A stretch of DNA of 64,000 bases from assembly GCA_037975125.1 (NCBI GenBank), contig CM075862.1, forward strand, positions 43,640,777 through 43,704,776, written 5' to 3'. Below are positions 12,420-25,956 of this stretch, one piece after another (positions within the stretch are counted from its first letter, which is position 1; every line of letters begins with the position of its first letter). The position numbers and the translations under genes were made by a program. The notes below the pieces were generated by a model. It saw only the letters and a program-made list of their open reading frames with translations. It was not told where the DNA came from and did no database searches. Source of the DNA: Latrodectus hesperus. Lineage: Eukaryota > Arthropoda > Arachnida > Araneae > Theridiidae.

Positions 12420-12910
12420 TAAAATCTGATCCTGAAATGCCCGCCACTTGGCGAAGATACTAAGCAAAGCTGGCGTCCGACGGCAGCCCTTGCAGAAAAA
12501 TACTCGGGGTATTACTCAGAGCTAGAAAAGTGCCGATTGCAGAGAGGGAGGGGAATTGGGAGGTGAGAAAAGAGTTAATAATGTCATTAAAAACAAAAGA
12601 GAGTACCCCCTCTCAAGCTAAGGCGCCTCTTAAGCACTTAACGCGCCTATTTGAGGTTAAAGGCGCCAGAAGCGGGGGAAAAAGTCGCAGAAAAGTTTAA
12701 AAAATAATGAAAGAAAGAAGAAAGAACGGACTCCTTCTCTGCGAGTTGATGAGTAGTTTTGATTTGAATCGTTTTCGAAGGAGTTATACTTGATGAGGTA
12801 GTTTCGCTGAAGTAGGGAATGAAAAAGGGAAATTAACGTTCGAGAGGGAATGAGAATAAGGGAATTTTCAAGGGGAAACTTACCGTGACCGGAAATATAT
12901 CCAGCTACCA
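12420..12910. other. GC-richer non-coding island
   Basis: Composition rises sharply from the flanking AT-rich DNA. There are GC-rich words (AAGGCGCCTCTTAAGC near 12620 and AGGCGCCAGAAGCGG near 12660) and purine tracts, but no open frame worth calling. It resembles the other islands listed here. A regulatory role is inference only. Confidence 0.4.
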
Positions 12911-13688
12911 GTTTCTAATTATTGGTTTAGATAATAATTCTAATACATTTCTAATGGAATCTCACGAAGTCATTAAAATGAAATTGCTGGATTTTTAGTT
13001 CTGTCCCGGGAATTGATATGTGCTTATTCTTTAATTCTTTTCTCTAAGAAGAAATTCAACCCGACTGTCGATTTCCGGGTTTGGTTTTTGGCTTAGATTT
13101 AATACGCAGTTTGCATGACTTAACTAAACATATATCTATCTATACGTTTTATAGATTATCCTACTCTCTAGTTTGCACTGATTATAGAAAAATTAGAAAT
13201 GTACACTGAAATTTCTATATTTTATTCTTGAAAAACTTTTATTATTTTATTTAATTACAGTTTATTATACTAGTTTACTCTGAAACTTCTATTAAAAACA
13301 GAAAATAGTTTTGACATTTTATTTGTTAGAGGTAGAGATTTGATTGCATAAGATCTGAATTACTTTAAAATGATGGAAGTCTTTAGTAAAACATCAATAT
13401 TAAATAATATCAATATGAAAAAGGGCATTTGATTTAACTGAATGTTTAATGTGCATAAAGCTATTTTAGTCAGACTGTCAATTATAATGCCTGTTCAAGT
13501 ACAGAAATCTCTACCTGCTGCACATAAAAAACTGAGGCCTTTCTCCATCATCTTATAATTGTCCTTTTATTTTGTAGCACTTTATTATTATTTTTTTTTA
13601 AAAATTATTTATAGTGATCGCACTATCAGAACTATATTCCATAAATTCACAGTTTACGACTTTATTATTATTTTTTAATTTTAACGCG
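12911..13688. other. AT-rich intergenic DNA
   Basis: Nothing recognised. Confidence 0.5.
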
Positions 13689-13700
13689 TGTGCAAGCTTT

Positions 13701-13977
13701 GTTGTTGTTGCCGTGTGACAGCTAGGCTGGCATTATGGGGTGCGCTGCTCCACTTTTCCAACTAAACCATATTTTGGTGTGGAGTCCGAATTCCTAAGTA
13801 CACACATGCCATAGGTACCCGTTTATAGGGTAGGCAACCATTCACAACCCATTCATACAATGAAATGACAAAAACATGATAGATAGAGAAAGTACATCCA
13901 TACCCGAACCGTGATTCGAACCCAGAACCTGTCTATCCGCAATCAGGCATGCTGACCACTAGACAAGTTGAGCGGCA
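13701..13977 (-). repeat. tRNA-derived SINE (family B, copy 1)
   Basis: The element is bounded by a perfect 12-bp target-site duplication TGTGCAAGCTTT at 13689-13700 and 13978-13989. On the minus strand its head is tRNA-like: a TCTAGTGGTCAGCATG segment resembling an A box, and a B box GGTTCGAATC (complement of 13913-13922). The body contains CCCGTTTATAGGGT (13818-13831), also found in the copy at 25640-25943. It would be transcribed by RNA polymerase III and copied by a partner LINE. The short plus-strand frame starting at 13949 is unrelated. Confidence 0.9.
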
Positions 13978-14180
13978 TGTGCAAGCTTTTAAATTTATGA
14001 TAAAAGTTTCGGTAATTATGCAGATAAAAAAATTGGAATCTGTATTAAAAATAGTGCTTTTCTTATCCAATTGCTTCAATAAAAATATAAATTTAACTGC
14101 ACTGCTTCGTCTTTCACATTTTGAAAAAATTTAGACACATGCAGTTTTGGCTACAAAATACTAAGTAAGTTCTATTAATA

Positions 14181-14350
<170 letters not shown>

Positions 14351-14439
14351 TTATATATTTATATTAATTATGAAAGCATTAACAAAACCAAAACCAAAAG
14401 TATTAATAAAGTTTCATTTCTTTATCTTATTTAAGTCGT

Positions 14440-15060
14440 AATTCCACTGTAAGCGATGCCGGTCATTACCGCCAAAAACGAAGAGAAATAAAAGCGCATT
14501 TTAGTGGCGACAAAGTATTTGTGTCCAGGTGGCATCAAATATTTATCTGCAGCTGGGAAGAACATGCATATGAGGAGAGACCGGAAAGTGAGGAAGATTA
14601 GAAAAGCCGACAACAGTCAGCTAATATTAGGATAGCATTAATAACTTCTTCAATGAAAAGTGCGCGAATCGTATGGGATTGCTCCTCGAGACGAAATTCT
14701 CTTCGCCAAATTCCGGAATTGCTACAAATGACCTTAATCTCCAACAAGCCGGCCTCGCGAAACGCTAAAATAAATTTTATATTCATCACAAGTGATTGCG
14801 GCTTATCGCTTCAAAAGCCCAGAGAAATACGTACTCATTAAAACTCGGCGCAAGTCGGACCGAATTTAAATATTTAATAAGCGTTATGCGCGTTCGGCAA
14901 CAGCTTTGTCCGGGTGTGAATAGGAGAGGGGCTCTGCATTTTCGACGAGTTTCGCCTTTATATTTATGCGAATTTTCCATTGCCTATCACCACAAAGCCC
15001 AGGATCGTTACAAAACGAACCCTAACAACCGGGAGCGCTAGTGGTACAAGTCCAGCAATC
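14440..15060. other. GC-richer non-coding island, candidate conserved regulatory DNA
   Basis: About 600 bp with balanced composition inside very AT-rich DNA. Frames are open on both strands (14598-14789, 14786-14980, 14796-15041), none with a recognisable protein. The segment around 14945-15000 packs several transcription-factor-like words: a POU-like TTTATGCGAATT, TTTCCATTG and CACCACAAA. No transcription unit is visible. The absence of repeats or TE signatures and the retained composition suggest selective constraint, but this needs a cross-species alignment. Confidence 0.45.
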
Positions 15061-16769
<1,709 letters not shown>

Positions 16770-17420
16770 TCACCAGCCAAACTAGGAGCAGAGACTTACA
16801 CCACTAGCGCCTCTATCGGACACTGTTTACAGTGGTGTCCGTGGGGAAAAGCCATGCAGCGGTAGATACACGCACATATCGGTGGCGGTCAAAGCCTCTC
16901 GCTGACACTCTATTATAATATATGCAAAGGCCGAAGCGCGTGGGAGGGAGCAGGCGTGGGTGGTTTCTCAGTTCGCTTCAGTTTAATTAGACGATGGCAT
17001 GCGGGACCCTCCTGGGCCTCTAACTAGCTACAGGCCAAATTTCATGGATCGAAATGATCGGCTTCATTTATGTCCCAATCAGCAAGGGAGGTGACGGGCA
17101 ATCAAGGAACGGCGGGGGCGGAGGGGTCAGTGGGGGAGGATTTTAATACCCAACACCATATTTCCACGAGGGCTTATAGTTGGCAAGCCTCCGTGTTTAC
17201 ATTGTTGGTCGAGTAAAGCGACTTTTCAAAACCTCCTCCAAGAGCGTGTTTCAAGGGCTTTTAAAGAGTCGCCGGTAAGCCGTGTTTGGAAGTTTTCCCG
17301 GACGAAAGGAAAACTGGAGCGCGCCAAGAACATTTAATAGACCGGATTTGGGAGATTTGATGAATGTAAAGAGTTGCGATTTCATTCTTGACTTACTGCC
17401 ATTGATCCAGGATCTATTTT
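16770..17420. other. GC-richer non-coding island with cruciform-forming sequence
   Basis: The most GC-rich stretch of the first 20 kb. It contains the inverted repeat CGGACAC ... GTGTCCG (16817-16841), G-rich tracts (17090-17140) and several unusual words (ATGGATCGAAATGATCGG near 17044). No long open frame. It could be a conserved element or the promoter/first exon of a non-coding transcript (TCAGTT initiator-like words at 16967 and elsewhere), but I cannot decide. Confidence 0.4.
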
Positions 17421-18609
17421 TAAGCGCAGGAATAAGTAGATGGATTTTCCTAATAATTTAGACGTAGGAACTCTTCAATAGGTATTTCACTCCTAATCGT
17501 GATCCTTTCCACGGTGATTTATTGTTTAGAGATTTTAGAATAATTTTGCGTGTGCAGCGATATCTCGAATAAAGATTTCCTCTGGGAAATTTCTGGATTA
17601 AGAAAGTACGAGGAATTTAATGTAGTGAAACGTTTTCTTTCTTTTAGAGATCGAAATCGATTATTTTTGCAAAAATGCGTGGTTTTTCTTCAAAGAAATA
17701 ATTAAAAATATTTTGTTTGTACGCTTACATATATAGGTAAATAATTTTCATTCAATTAGAGAAAATAATTTCTTAGTAAAAATTGTTTCGCTTTTTCTAA
17801 ATTAAATTTCTAGTTAGTTTATTATAATCACTAATCTTCTGAATTAAAAATCTTTTTTGCGATCATATAAGTTAATCAATTAACAATAATGGAAAAAACC
17901 TATTTGGCATTGAAATTCCCCATAAAAATAAGATTACATAAACAGAGTGATCAAAGGAAATCGATTTTATAATTTTATTCACGATATTCTTACAAAATTG
18001 AATTACATGTATTTTATATTTAGAATATATTTAATTGATTTTTTAATGAACTAAGTAAATATTGGTTACCACAGTGGAGTGAAAGTAAACATCCTATTCA
18101 CAATTAGGTTTGGTGTGACATTTGTTGAAGGTTCGATGATCCCCAGCCTCTATAGTACTGTGGTGTCTCAGTTTAAGATATTTATCTGTAGCACTAGTTT
18201 GACATAACATAATGGAAAGCCTAACAACCGAGCTTTACGAAAGCTTTTTAACATTCAAAACATATATTGCCTTTCAGAAAAACTTTAATAGATAGTGAGT
18301 CATATTCCTGCTTCGCAAGGAAGAAAATCCGGAAAGTTCCCAAATGCCAGTTCCAAAGAGATTTATTCAGAATCTTGGTTGAACTTTAGATATTGGTTGC
18401 CGTAACTACCATTATATCATTATGAACTTTTGTAATAAAAGTTGAAGGGTTAAATAATCTATATACCTATACACATAGTAGAGCATTAAAAACAATATGT
18501 TTTTGCTGAATTATTATTATTATAGCATGTCATAAATAGAGCTTTTTCAAAGCTAACTAGAGTATCAAAGCTTTACAAATGTTTTTTGTTTGACAATTTG
18601 TATTGACAG
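17421..18609. other. AT-rich intergenic DNA
   Basis: Nothing recognised; ends in a pyrimidine-biased stretch with an AG at 18608-18609 that could serve as a splice acceptor for the next feature. Confidence 0.4.
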
Positions 18610-18843
18610 TTGAATTATTTGGTTCTAACTTTTAATTCAATAGTTCAGATCAGAGTTCCATCTCGTGCATGGATTAAAAGTCCAGTGGATGTTGATTTAG
18701 TATCCATTCAAACAACAGATCCTGAACGAGTTGGCTCTATAATCCAAAAAGTGAGCGTAGAGAGAGAATTAAGCCAAATCAACCATAATCTGATAGAAGG
18801 ATGCTCCATTTTCAGCTGGAGCCATTTTGATAATTTTCTATAA
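18610..18843 (+). CDS. candidate terminal exon, unidentified protein
   Basis: An open frame of 77 codons starts directly after a good acceptor-like sequence (TTTGACAATTTGTATTGACAG ending at 18609) and runs in phase 0 to a TAA at 18841-18843. Codon choice is more varied than in neighbouring AT-rich noise and the peptide is mixed in character (for example DLVSIQTTDPERVGSIIQ). There is no signal peptide, transmembrane segment or motif I recognise. No upstream exon was identified. It could equally be chance or part of an unknown repeat. Confidence 0.22.
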   Translation: MNYLVLTFNSIVQIRVPSRAWIKSPVDVDLVSIQTTDPERVGSIIQKVSVERELSQINHNLIEGCSIFSWSHFDNFL

Positions 18844-20449
18844 AAGGCAGTTCTTTCCTTCTTTCACATAGCCAGATAGGATCTGATTTAGAAATTTTGA
18901 AACAATAATTCACTCAAGTTGTATCTGTGACTAACTCTGAATAATAAAATTATGTCACAAATTCAAATATTGTACAACAGATTAAAAAGTTCATAAATAT
19001 TTAAGAAAAATACCAGGAAAATGTTTACATCTACAGCTTCTTTCGAAGAAACTGTCTACAAAGTTGATTAAAATGATACATATTTCCTAGCTTGAAAAGA
19101 ATTCTTGTTAAAATATACTTAGAAAGAGTTACCGAATTAAGCAAAAAGGAATTCCTCGTTCTAAGGAAGTTTTTGAAAGTTAGAAACAGAATATATCCAA
19201 TCCAGAATAAGAATATATGGGTCGAAAATAATTAATCGAGTCTATATATTTCCTTTGATTTTTTTAGAATAAGCAGTATGCTTACAGAAGATGTATTTCT
19301 TTCCATTGGAATCGACAAAAATAATTTCATTAGTTTCCATGACTGATAGAACACAATAAGATTGACTAAGGACAAAACACTGATAGCCAGTAAATGATTT
19401 AAATTCCACTAACAGCTACAAAAAGTCATTGAATTAATTTTAGTAAAATATGCACTACAACAAAAATGCTTACTTGTTCAGACATGTACCATTAGAAAAG
19501 GCTAAAGGACTAGAAATATAGGGAAATGTAATTTACTTCCTTTCCTTATATTGATATGAGTGTATAATTCTACTCCTTTATTGATTGTACACAAAAACAC
19601 ACAGCAGTAAATAAAAAAGAAGTCATACATTCTTAAGTTCAAAAAAATATGATTAAGTTGATATTTTCTTTCGAAGGTATTATTTTTGAATTTCTCAATC
19701 TAATCAAATGGGCGCAGGGTGCTAAGAAGTCTCAAGTTGAAAATATCCTTATAATGTAATAATTTTAATAATTGTTGCATTCTTTTTGAATAAATATATT
19801 TGGATGATTTCTGAATTAAATTTATATCTTTATATTAAATGACGAATAAAAGTATTTGCATCTTAAACACTATTGATTCGACGAAGTTCTTAAACGACAT
19901 GACTTACGTTACGACAGCAAGATGAATTTTTCAGTATTTATTATAACATTCCTCCCGTGTCAAAAATAAATAAACAAATATGTTTAATTTCATTCCACCA
20001 CTTCAACAAATTTCTGAGTTTTCTTTTATCCGAATGAAAAAAGAAAGATATATGAGACGGCGTTTTAAGCAACTAAATCTCTGTAAAAATGTATCATCCT
20101 CCATCTGTCAAGGATCTGTATCCAAGTACACATGGGTTTAATTTTCAATAACTTCGACATTTGACACAGTCATACAAAATTCAGAGTATCTCATTTTTTG
20201 CTTCCAGCAAAAGGAGATGTATACTTAGATTCTTTATTGATCATACAAAACTCATCACGCATCTATTGTTTGCTGTTCCCCAAGGAAAGTCCTGAAAAGA
20301 AAGAAAGAAGAAAGGAGGAAATCACTGCATACAGGATTCAACTGTTCTCATTTCTCCCTCAAATTTCTCCGGTTTTGACAACTCCACAAGTCTTAGTGAG
20401 TGAGACTTTATTTCTGGGGGGGGGGATATAGATAAGGAGAGGGATATAT
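18844..20449. other. AT-rich intergenic DNA
   Basis: Nothing recognised. The frame at 20198-20431 ends in a run of ten G residues (20416-20425) and has no family resemblance. Confidence 0.45.
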
Positions 20450-20730
20450 ATTTATAATAAACGCACCTACATGCACACAACCCGGCCGAATGTGACAAGC
20501 CTTTTCACCCCTTCTCCTCATGGCAATAACAAGCGATTCCATCTGCCCTGTCCAAAATGTCATTAATTCTTAAAATGCGTGTGTGTCCTTTCCTCCTCCC
20601 TGTCCCTCTTTTAGAGAGGGGTTGTCAAGAAGGGGGAGAGGAATGGAGAAGAGTGGTGGGAGTTATTAATGGTGCGCTATGGGAGAAAGCTAGTCGCCAC
20701 CACATGCTGGTACCAGGGTTTTAATATTGT
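20450..20730. other. GC-richer non-coding island
   Basis: Higher GC than its flanks, with pyrimidine tracts and G-rich words around 20590-20670; no coding frame. Confidence 0.35.
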
Positions 20731-20895
20731 GATGATTTTGGAAAGAGCATATTGGAAGGGAGAAAAACTTTGATCACTTTTTGCTCTTGCACTGGGGAAT
20801 GATTCATATTAACGTAGGCACTTCTTACTGATATATCACATGAGTGAAATAGTTATATGAATAAAGCTGACCACACACAGATCTAAAATGAAACT

Positions 20896-20898
<3 letters not shown>

Positions 20899-20984
<86 letters not shown>
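20899..20984. repeat. (TA)n microsatellite, about 86 bp
   Basis: Uninterrupted run. A short (GT)n of about 16 bases lies further right at 21328-21343. Confidence 0.97.
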
Positions 20985-20985
<1 letters not shown>

Positions 20986-21834
20986 TTTTATTGTTATTAT
21001 TTGCACATTTTATGATTATTGTTACAGTTATCTAAAGTTAACTAATTAATTTCAGATCAACAGATTTGTCTGTTAAAGTGCGGAATTAAGAGTTTTTCTC
21101 TTTTACTTAGGTAATGTGTACACTAATGAATTTTCCATCATAAAAATTAAAAAAAATTGGTTGATGAAAAATTATTCTGTCAATTAATTTGCTGATTGTG
21201 CTTACCGCAATTAATTTTATTCTTTAGGTATTGATGAAAATAAATCATATTATTTTAATTCTCTTAATTATATACAATTATTTTAATTATAATGGATTCG
21301 TTGTATTATAGTTTTTTTAACTAATTGTGTGTGTGTGTGTGTGGTCATTGAATTATGAACTAATTTATTCATAATTTTGATTGTATTCATATATGTGTAA
21401 TTCTTTAGACATTGAAAAATAGGAAAAACATTATATCAATTTAACAGTACAGAAACATTCTGTTTTCCCAGAAAAGGTCATATTTTCTTTTCAACTAGAC
21501 TGCTTAGTAAGTAATCTGTTGATTACCTACGTAGTTTGAGAAATGAAAGTCTTTTCATAATTATGTAGCTGATAATGGATCACTCTAATTAATCTGAATT
21601 AACTATTAAACACTCTCATTCAACTGTTAGGCAGTTTATTCAAAATCAATATATTGGAGTAAATTATCCTTTCACTTTTTGTGGCAAGGGATTTAAATTG
21701 AAAATTCTCAGTATAATTCATTGATGCTTAGTGTAATAGTCCAAAAAGCATTAGAATGTAAATTTTAAAATGATTAATATAACTCAAATTATCAAAAACA
21801 TATGTTTTAATGAGATTTTATTTCAAATCATCAG
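20985..21834. other. AT-rich intergenic DNA
   Basis: Nothing recognised besides the short (GT)n at 21328-21343. Confidence 0.5.
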
Positions 21835-21845
21835 GATCCAAAATA

Positions 21846-22124
21846 GAATCCGGTGGCTTAGTGGCAGCGTTTCACGCTCCCATGGCACAGGTCCGAGGTT
21901 CTATCCTCGGGTTGGGCAAGGTTGACTCAGCCCTTCATCCCTTCAGTGGGTTGATTAACTGAGTACCAAGCATGCTTGGGAACTAAACACTGGGGGTCTT
22001 ACGTTAGGCTGACCACTTAACTGGGACATATGCTTCGCACCCCAGGGCCCCCGGTCATGAAAACAGTTATGGGCACTGTAGGCCTTGGCCCACATGGGCT
22101 GTCGTGCCATGGAGTTTAGTTTTA
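21846..22124 (+). repeat. tRNA-derived SINE (family A, copy 1)
   Basis: It is flanked by a perfect 11-bp target-site duplication GATCCAAAATA (21835-21845 and 22125-22135). The 5' head carries an A box TGGCTTAGTGG (21854-21864) matching the TRGYNNANNNG consensus, and a B box GGTTCTATCC (21897-21906) with one deviation, at tRNA-like spacing. The 3' body ends TGCCATGGAGTTTAGTTTTA. A diverged copy lies inverted at 55659-55912. This is a Pol III-transcribed non-autonomous retroposon; no real tRNA gene is implied. Confidence 0.92.
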
Positions 22125-22135
22125 GATCCAAAATA

Positions 22136-23069
22136 AAACACGACTTTATATATCGCTCTTAATGTCTCTTATTAATATTAAATTAGAGAAGTTGGCTTTT
22201 ATAAGCTCAGATTATCCTAGAAAAAAACATGTCTTTTTCTGATTGTTTTCAAAAAATATTTTTAGTATAATTTGATTTCCAGATTTGTATTTTTTTACAT
22301 ATTCTATAGAAATATCAAAAAGAATAATTTTAAATAAATTATTATTTTAGTGCGCATCTATCTGTGGCGTATGCGCCAAATCCAAAATGCCCCAAAACAG
22401 TGTTTGTCATATTATATTCACATACCAATTGAACCGGAAATAGTAAGAAAAATTTTGAGTTTAATATTTCAGCTGATATACGGGCACTAAACAGAATTCA
22501 ATATACATTTCCATTTGTTCAACAGCAGTGGTATTGAACTCTGAATTTTTTGAAATAACATCTTTGAAATTAAAGTTTTAAAGAAAAATCTTGTTTATTT
22601 AAATTGTATTAAAATGCTCAGTCCCTCATTAAACCAAACTAGTGACTTAATAGTGAACTCTTGAGACCTTCAGTTGAATAATTTTGGCGCCAATAACCTA
22701 GAACGGAGGTATTTAATGGCTTAGAGAATCCACTTTTAGCTCCAGAAATCAAAGACCCAGAATTTCAGGGTAGTCATATTAAAAAAGGGGTTTAAAATAT
22801 AAGACTGAAAAAATCCTCTTGATTTTTTTAAAAATTTTTTGGAGCTTTGTTTTAATAGCCATGTGCAGGCTAAAAAATTACTAATTTAATTGCTTTATAC
22901 AATGTTCGTCTCTTTTATTAGATTATATACTCATACTTGTAGTTTTGTTTAGTTAATTGTGAGTAAATAAAATGAGAAAAAGATGTAAAAATCATCTAAA
23001 AAGTACTTAATGTAATTCGTATTTAAAGGAGCTTATTCAAAATATTTCTGCTATTAAATGCTTTTACAG
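22136..23069. other. AT-rich intergenic DNA
   Basis: Nothing recognised. Confidence 0.5.
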
Positions 23070-23760
23070 ATATAACATATCACAGTCATTCCCCTCGAAT
23101 GGCATCAATATATTCTCTGACTGTAAATCTGTGTGGAAGCCATTAAAGGAGGTAAAACGAGACTTGCCCGAGACATCAACGCGCTTCTGTGCACCACAGT
23201 TGCAAGGGAGAAAACTTGCACCATCCAATGGGTCCCCGCACATGTTAATATCGATGGAAGTGAACAAGCGGATTCCCTGGCCAAGGAGGCTATGAATATC
23301 AATCCCCCTCCCACGACTACCACTTGCTTCGATGCAAACGCCGTCGCAAGGCATCAGCTCTGCGGAGGATGGTGCCGACCGGAGCTTAATCCTGACCGTG
23401 GTATCACTTCTACCATCAGCAGAATGCGGACTGGGCACATGAGGGATATGAAAATCATGCCCGATGGATCTAGAGCCTACGCAGAATGCAGGAACTACAC
23501 AAAAGTTCCGCTGGATCCGAAGCATCTCTTCAACTGCATCTCTGTTGCCTCGACCCTCTTCAACATCGACCAAAACTGCTGAAATGACACCCTTTATACG
23601 GAAAAAGCTGAAGATGTGGCCAGGGCAATGCTCCATGCCTTTGATCCCATATGACTTATCTTTTGTTACCTTTTCTTTTTGCACTTGTCACACGACAACA
23701 GCTGATAACATAGAAGAAGTTCAAATAAAATTATACATATATAGATTTTCTAGTTTCAGT
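23070..23760 (+). pseudogene. jockey-type non-LTR retrotransposon 3' end, RNase H domain remnant
   Basis: The frame 23133-23582 reads as the RNase H domain and C-terminal tail of a jockey-clade ORF2. The block WVPAHVNIDGSEQADSLAKEA is the classic His/Asp part of retrotransposon RNase H. The upstream FSDCKS block, with an active-site Asp, lies at about 23113-23130 in a different frame, so a one-base indel separates them. Downstream, the RMRTGHMRDMK segment and a degenerate Cys-containing tail are followed by another frame change, with ARAMLHAFDP readable near 23620-23650. The reverse transcriptase and endonuclease domains are absent: this is a 5'-truncated, dead copy. No clean poly-A or target-site duplication was found. 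Confidence 0.88.
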
Positions 23761-23839
23761 ACTCAATTAAATATTATTATAATATCTAGCTGTTAGGATT
23801 CTTGTGTCACTTTTTATGCACTATCAGTAATGGAAGTGA

Positions 23840-24115
23840 TTGTACTTTATCTAGTGGGAAACCCAGTGGGTACACCATCTTGGACACCAAAAGTAGGAGG
23901 CTTTTCGTGATTCATAAAAAGGGATCCAGCCGAAGACCCCTGATTTGACTTGGCATCCCCAGAAGTATCACTTTACATGGAGGACATCGTAACCACGACA
24001 CAGTTTATGTGCTCCAGCCTCTATTAGAGAACTCGACGTATATTCGGTTGAATCAAGGATTCAAATTCATTACCTTCAATAATGAATTCCCTGACCAACC
24101 AGGCCACCCTAACGG
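23840..24115 (-). repeat. SINE-like repeat (family D, copy 1)
   Basis: The central segment (23955-24050, including ATGGAGGACATCG and GTGCTCCAGCC) closely matches the inverse strand of 61112-61202, so this is a dispersed repeat. On the minus strand its right end reads as a degenerate tRNA-like head: GGTGGCCTGGTTGGTCAGGG followed by GAATTTGAATCC, a weak B box. No target-site duplication could be defined. Confidence 0.75.
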
Positions 24116-25237
24116 TCTCAAAAATTAAATATACTAAATAAACAAAATACTAAATCTTTTTTGTTTAATTTAATTGAATAATGGACAGAATATTTAAAAA
24201 TTAATCTATTTTACATAGATTCATTGCATAAAATTTTGAATATATAAGGTAATTTGTTTATTGGTTTTAATATTTCATGACGTACTATTTGCACAGAAGT
24301 CTTAAAATAAATAAATAAAATAAAATAAAAATCGGCAGTTTGCAAAGTGAATGGTTTGTAGTTTTACTTTGATTCTTAAGCCTAATTAAATTTCACTGAA
24401 CCATGATTACCATTTAGGAGACAACTGAAAGAACCGTATGGAAGCACTAAAAAAATTAATTTGTAAAAGTTAAATAAAAAGAAATGGGTATTCCACTGTC
24501 AGAGTGGGAAAAAAAGTACCCAGAATAAAAACCATTATCTTGCCATCGTTTTGTAGTAATTAGGCCTTCTGCTAATAGATGATAAAAGAAATGTAAAGAA
24601 AAAATAAACGAAGAACTCTGTGTGGGGTGTTAAATACAGTGGCTTAGTATTTTTTTATTGTATATTCTCTCCGAATACTCCCAAAAGTCCGTGTCTGGTG
24701 GTTTTTTTTAATTTAATTTTTTATTCTGGAGGGGTCTGCGCCCATTTTTTTAATAGCTTTTAATTGCGGTGGAAAGTATTTAGTAGTCTGTAATTTATGC
24801 ACTGGAAATCAGTGTTTCTCAAGATATTTTTATTTTTTTTAAATTTTTCTAATGGTATTTTTTTCCTCTTTTTTAATTACTGGCTTTTTTAAAGTGAGTA
24901 TTTTTTCTGACCTTCTACACTATCTGTGTTTTTAACCAAAGAATAAAGGGGTTTAATTTTTTCCACGGCTGCTATTAAATGAGGAGCCACAATTTTTTTC
25001 ATTATTTATTTTTTTATTTTAAAAGCTCAGAATAGTGAAAGGGAAAGTCGATTGAAAATAATCTGATTAATTTAAAAACTGGAAAACAATTTTAAATTTT
25101 AATTATATACATCTTTATACAAATTTAACGACATTTAATAAATCTTAGCATTTTTTATTGAATTTTTTTAACAACTAGATAAAGTATTATGCATTTGTTG
25201 GCTCCCAAATCTTAAAACAAATTGTAAATTTAGCTTT
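24116..25237. other. AT-rich intergenic DNA
   Basis: Nothing recognised; T-rich stretches dominate 24640-25030. Confidence 0.5.
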
Positions 25238-25405
25238 AATTAGATATTTTATTTAATGATGATTTTCAATTAAAAAACATATGCACTTATAACGAAGAAA
25301 AATAATTATTTTTGTAAGATATTTAGATAAATTTTTATTTAAGGGTGATTTTCAATTAAAAAATATCTGCACTCATAAAGAAGAAAAATAATTATTTTTG
25401 TACAG
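25238..25405. repeat. tandem duplication, 86-bp unit, two copies
   Basis: GATTTTCAATTAAAAAA starts at 25261 and again at 25347, followed in both copies by a TGCACT(T/C)AT segment and GAAGAAAAATAATTATTTTT. The two units differ at a handful of positions. Confidence 0.88.
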
Positions 25406-25639
25406 CCCAAGATTAATTATAGTTTAACAACTATTAATTCTTCAGTTCAATTTGATGTTTAATAAAAATGCAAAAACTCAGAAAATGTCTTTATAATTCA
25501 TATTAACTGTATGTAATCCACTTAACTTCTTTTTTAATTGATTTTTGTTTATAATATTTTTGACTGACTCATATTTTAATAACTGTCGAATGATTACCAT
25601 ATGGAAAAATCTTTAACTTCACATATATGTCATATATTT

Positions 25640-25943
25640 TTTCCAACGGTGGGCACTTGGGTGACGAACCCTAAGCCACAACAAGGCCAGAAACTGCTAC
25701 TCATTTGTCGTTACCCAACGGGCACCTGTGAACCAAGTCACGGAGGCGTGTAGCGTTACGCGCGACATACTACTACACACCCGTTTATAGGGTGGGCCAC
25801 ATTCATACATCATTACAGAAGAAAGGATAGAGAAACACAGAGAGAACAGAGAAAGAAAGTAACAACCATGCCCAAACCGGGATTCGAACCCGGGAACCAC
25901 AGCTCAGGAGTTAGGAGGGCTAACTACTCAGCCATTGGTCAGC
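25640..25943 (-). repeat. tRNA-derived SINE (family B, copy 2)
   Basis: It has a perfect 13-bp target-site duplication ATGTCATATATTT (25627-25639 and 25944-25956). On the minus strand the head has an A box TGGCTGAGTAG and a consensus B box GGTTCGAATCCC (complement near 25879-25890). It shares CCCGTTTATAGGGT (25780-25793) with the copy at 13701-13977. The minus frame at 25697-25900 is an incidental reading of the SINE. Confidence 0.92.
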
Positions 25944-25956
25944 ATGTCATATATTT

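Noticed and set aside
23064..23684. A 206-codon minus-strand frame
   Set aside because: It is antisense to a clear jockey-type RNase H domain on the plus strand, so it is a shadow frame.
25870..25943. A tRNA gene on the minus strand with a consensus B box
   Set aside because: It is the head of a SINE with a 13-bp target-site duplication; the cloverleaf stems and the acceptor end do not form a proper tRNA. The same applies to 13905-13975 and 21846-21920.
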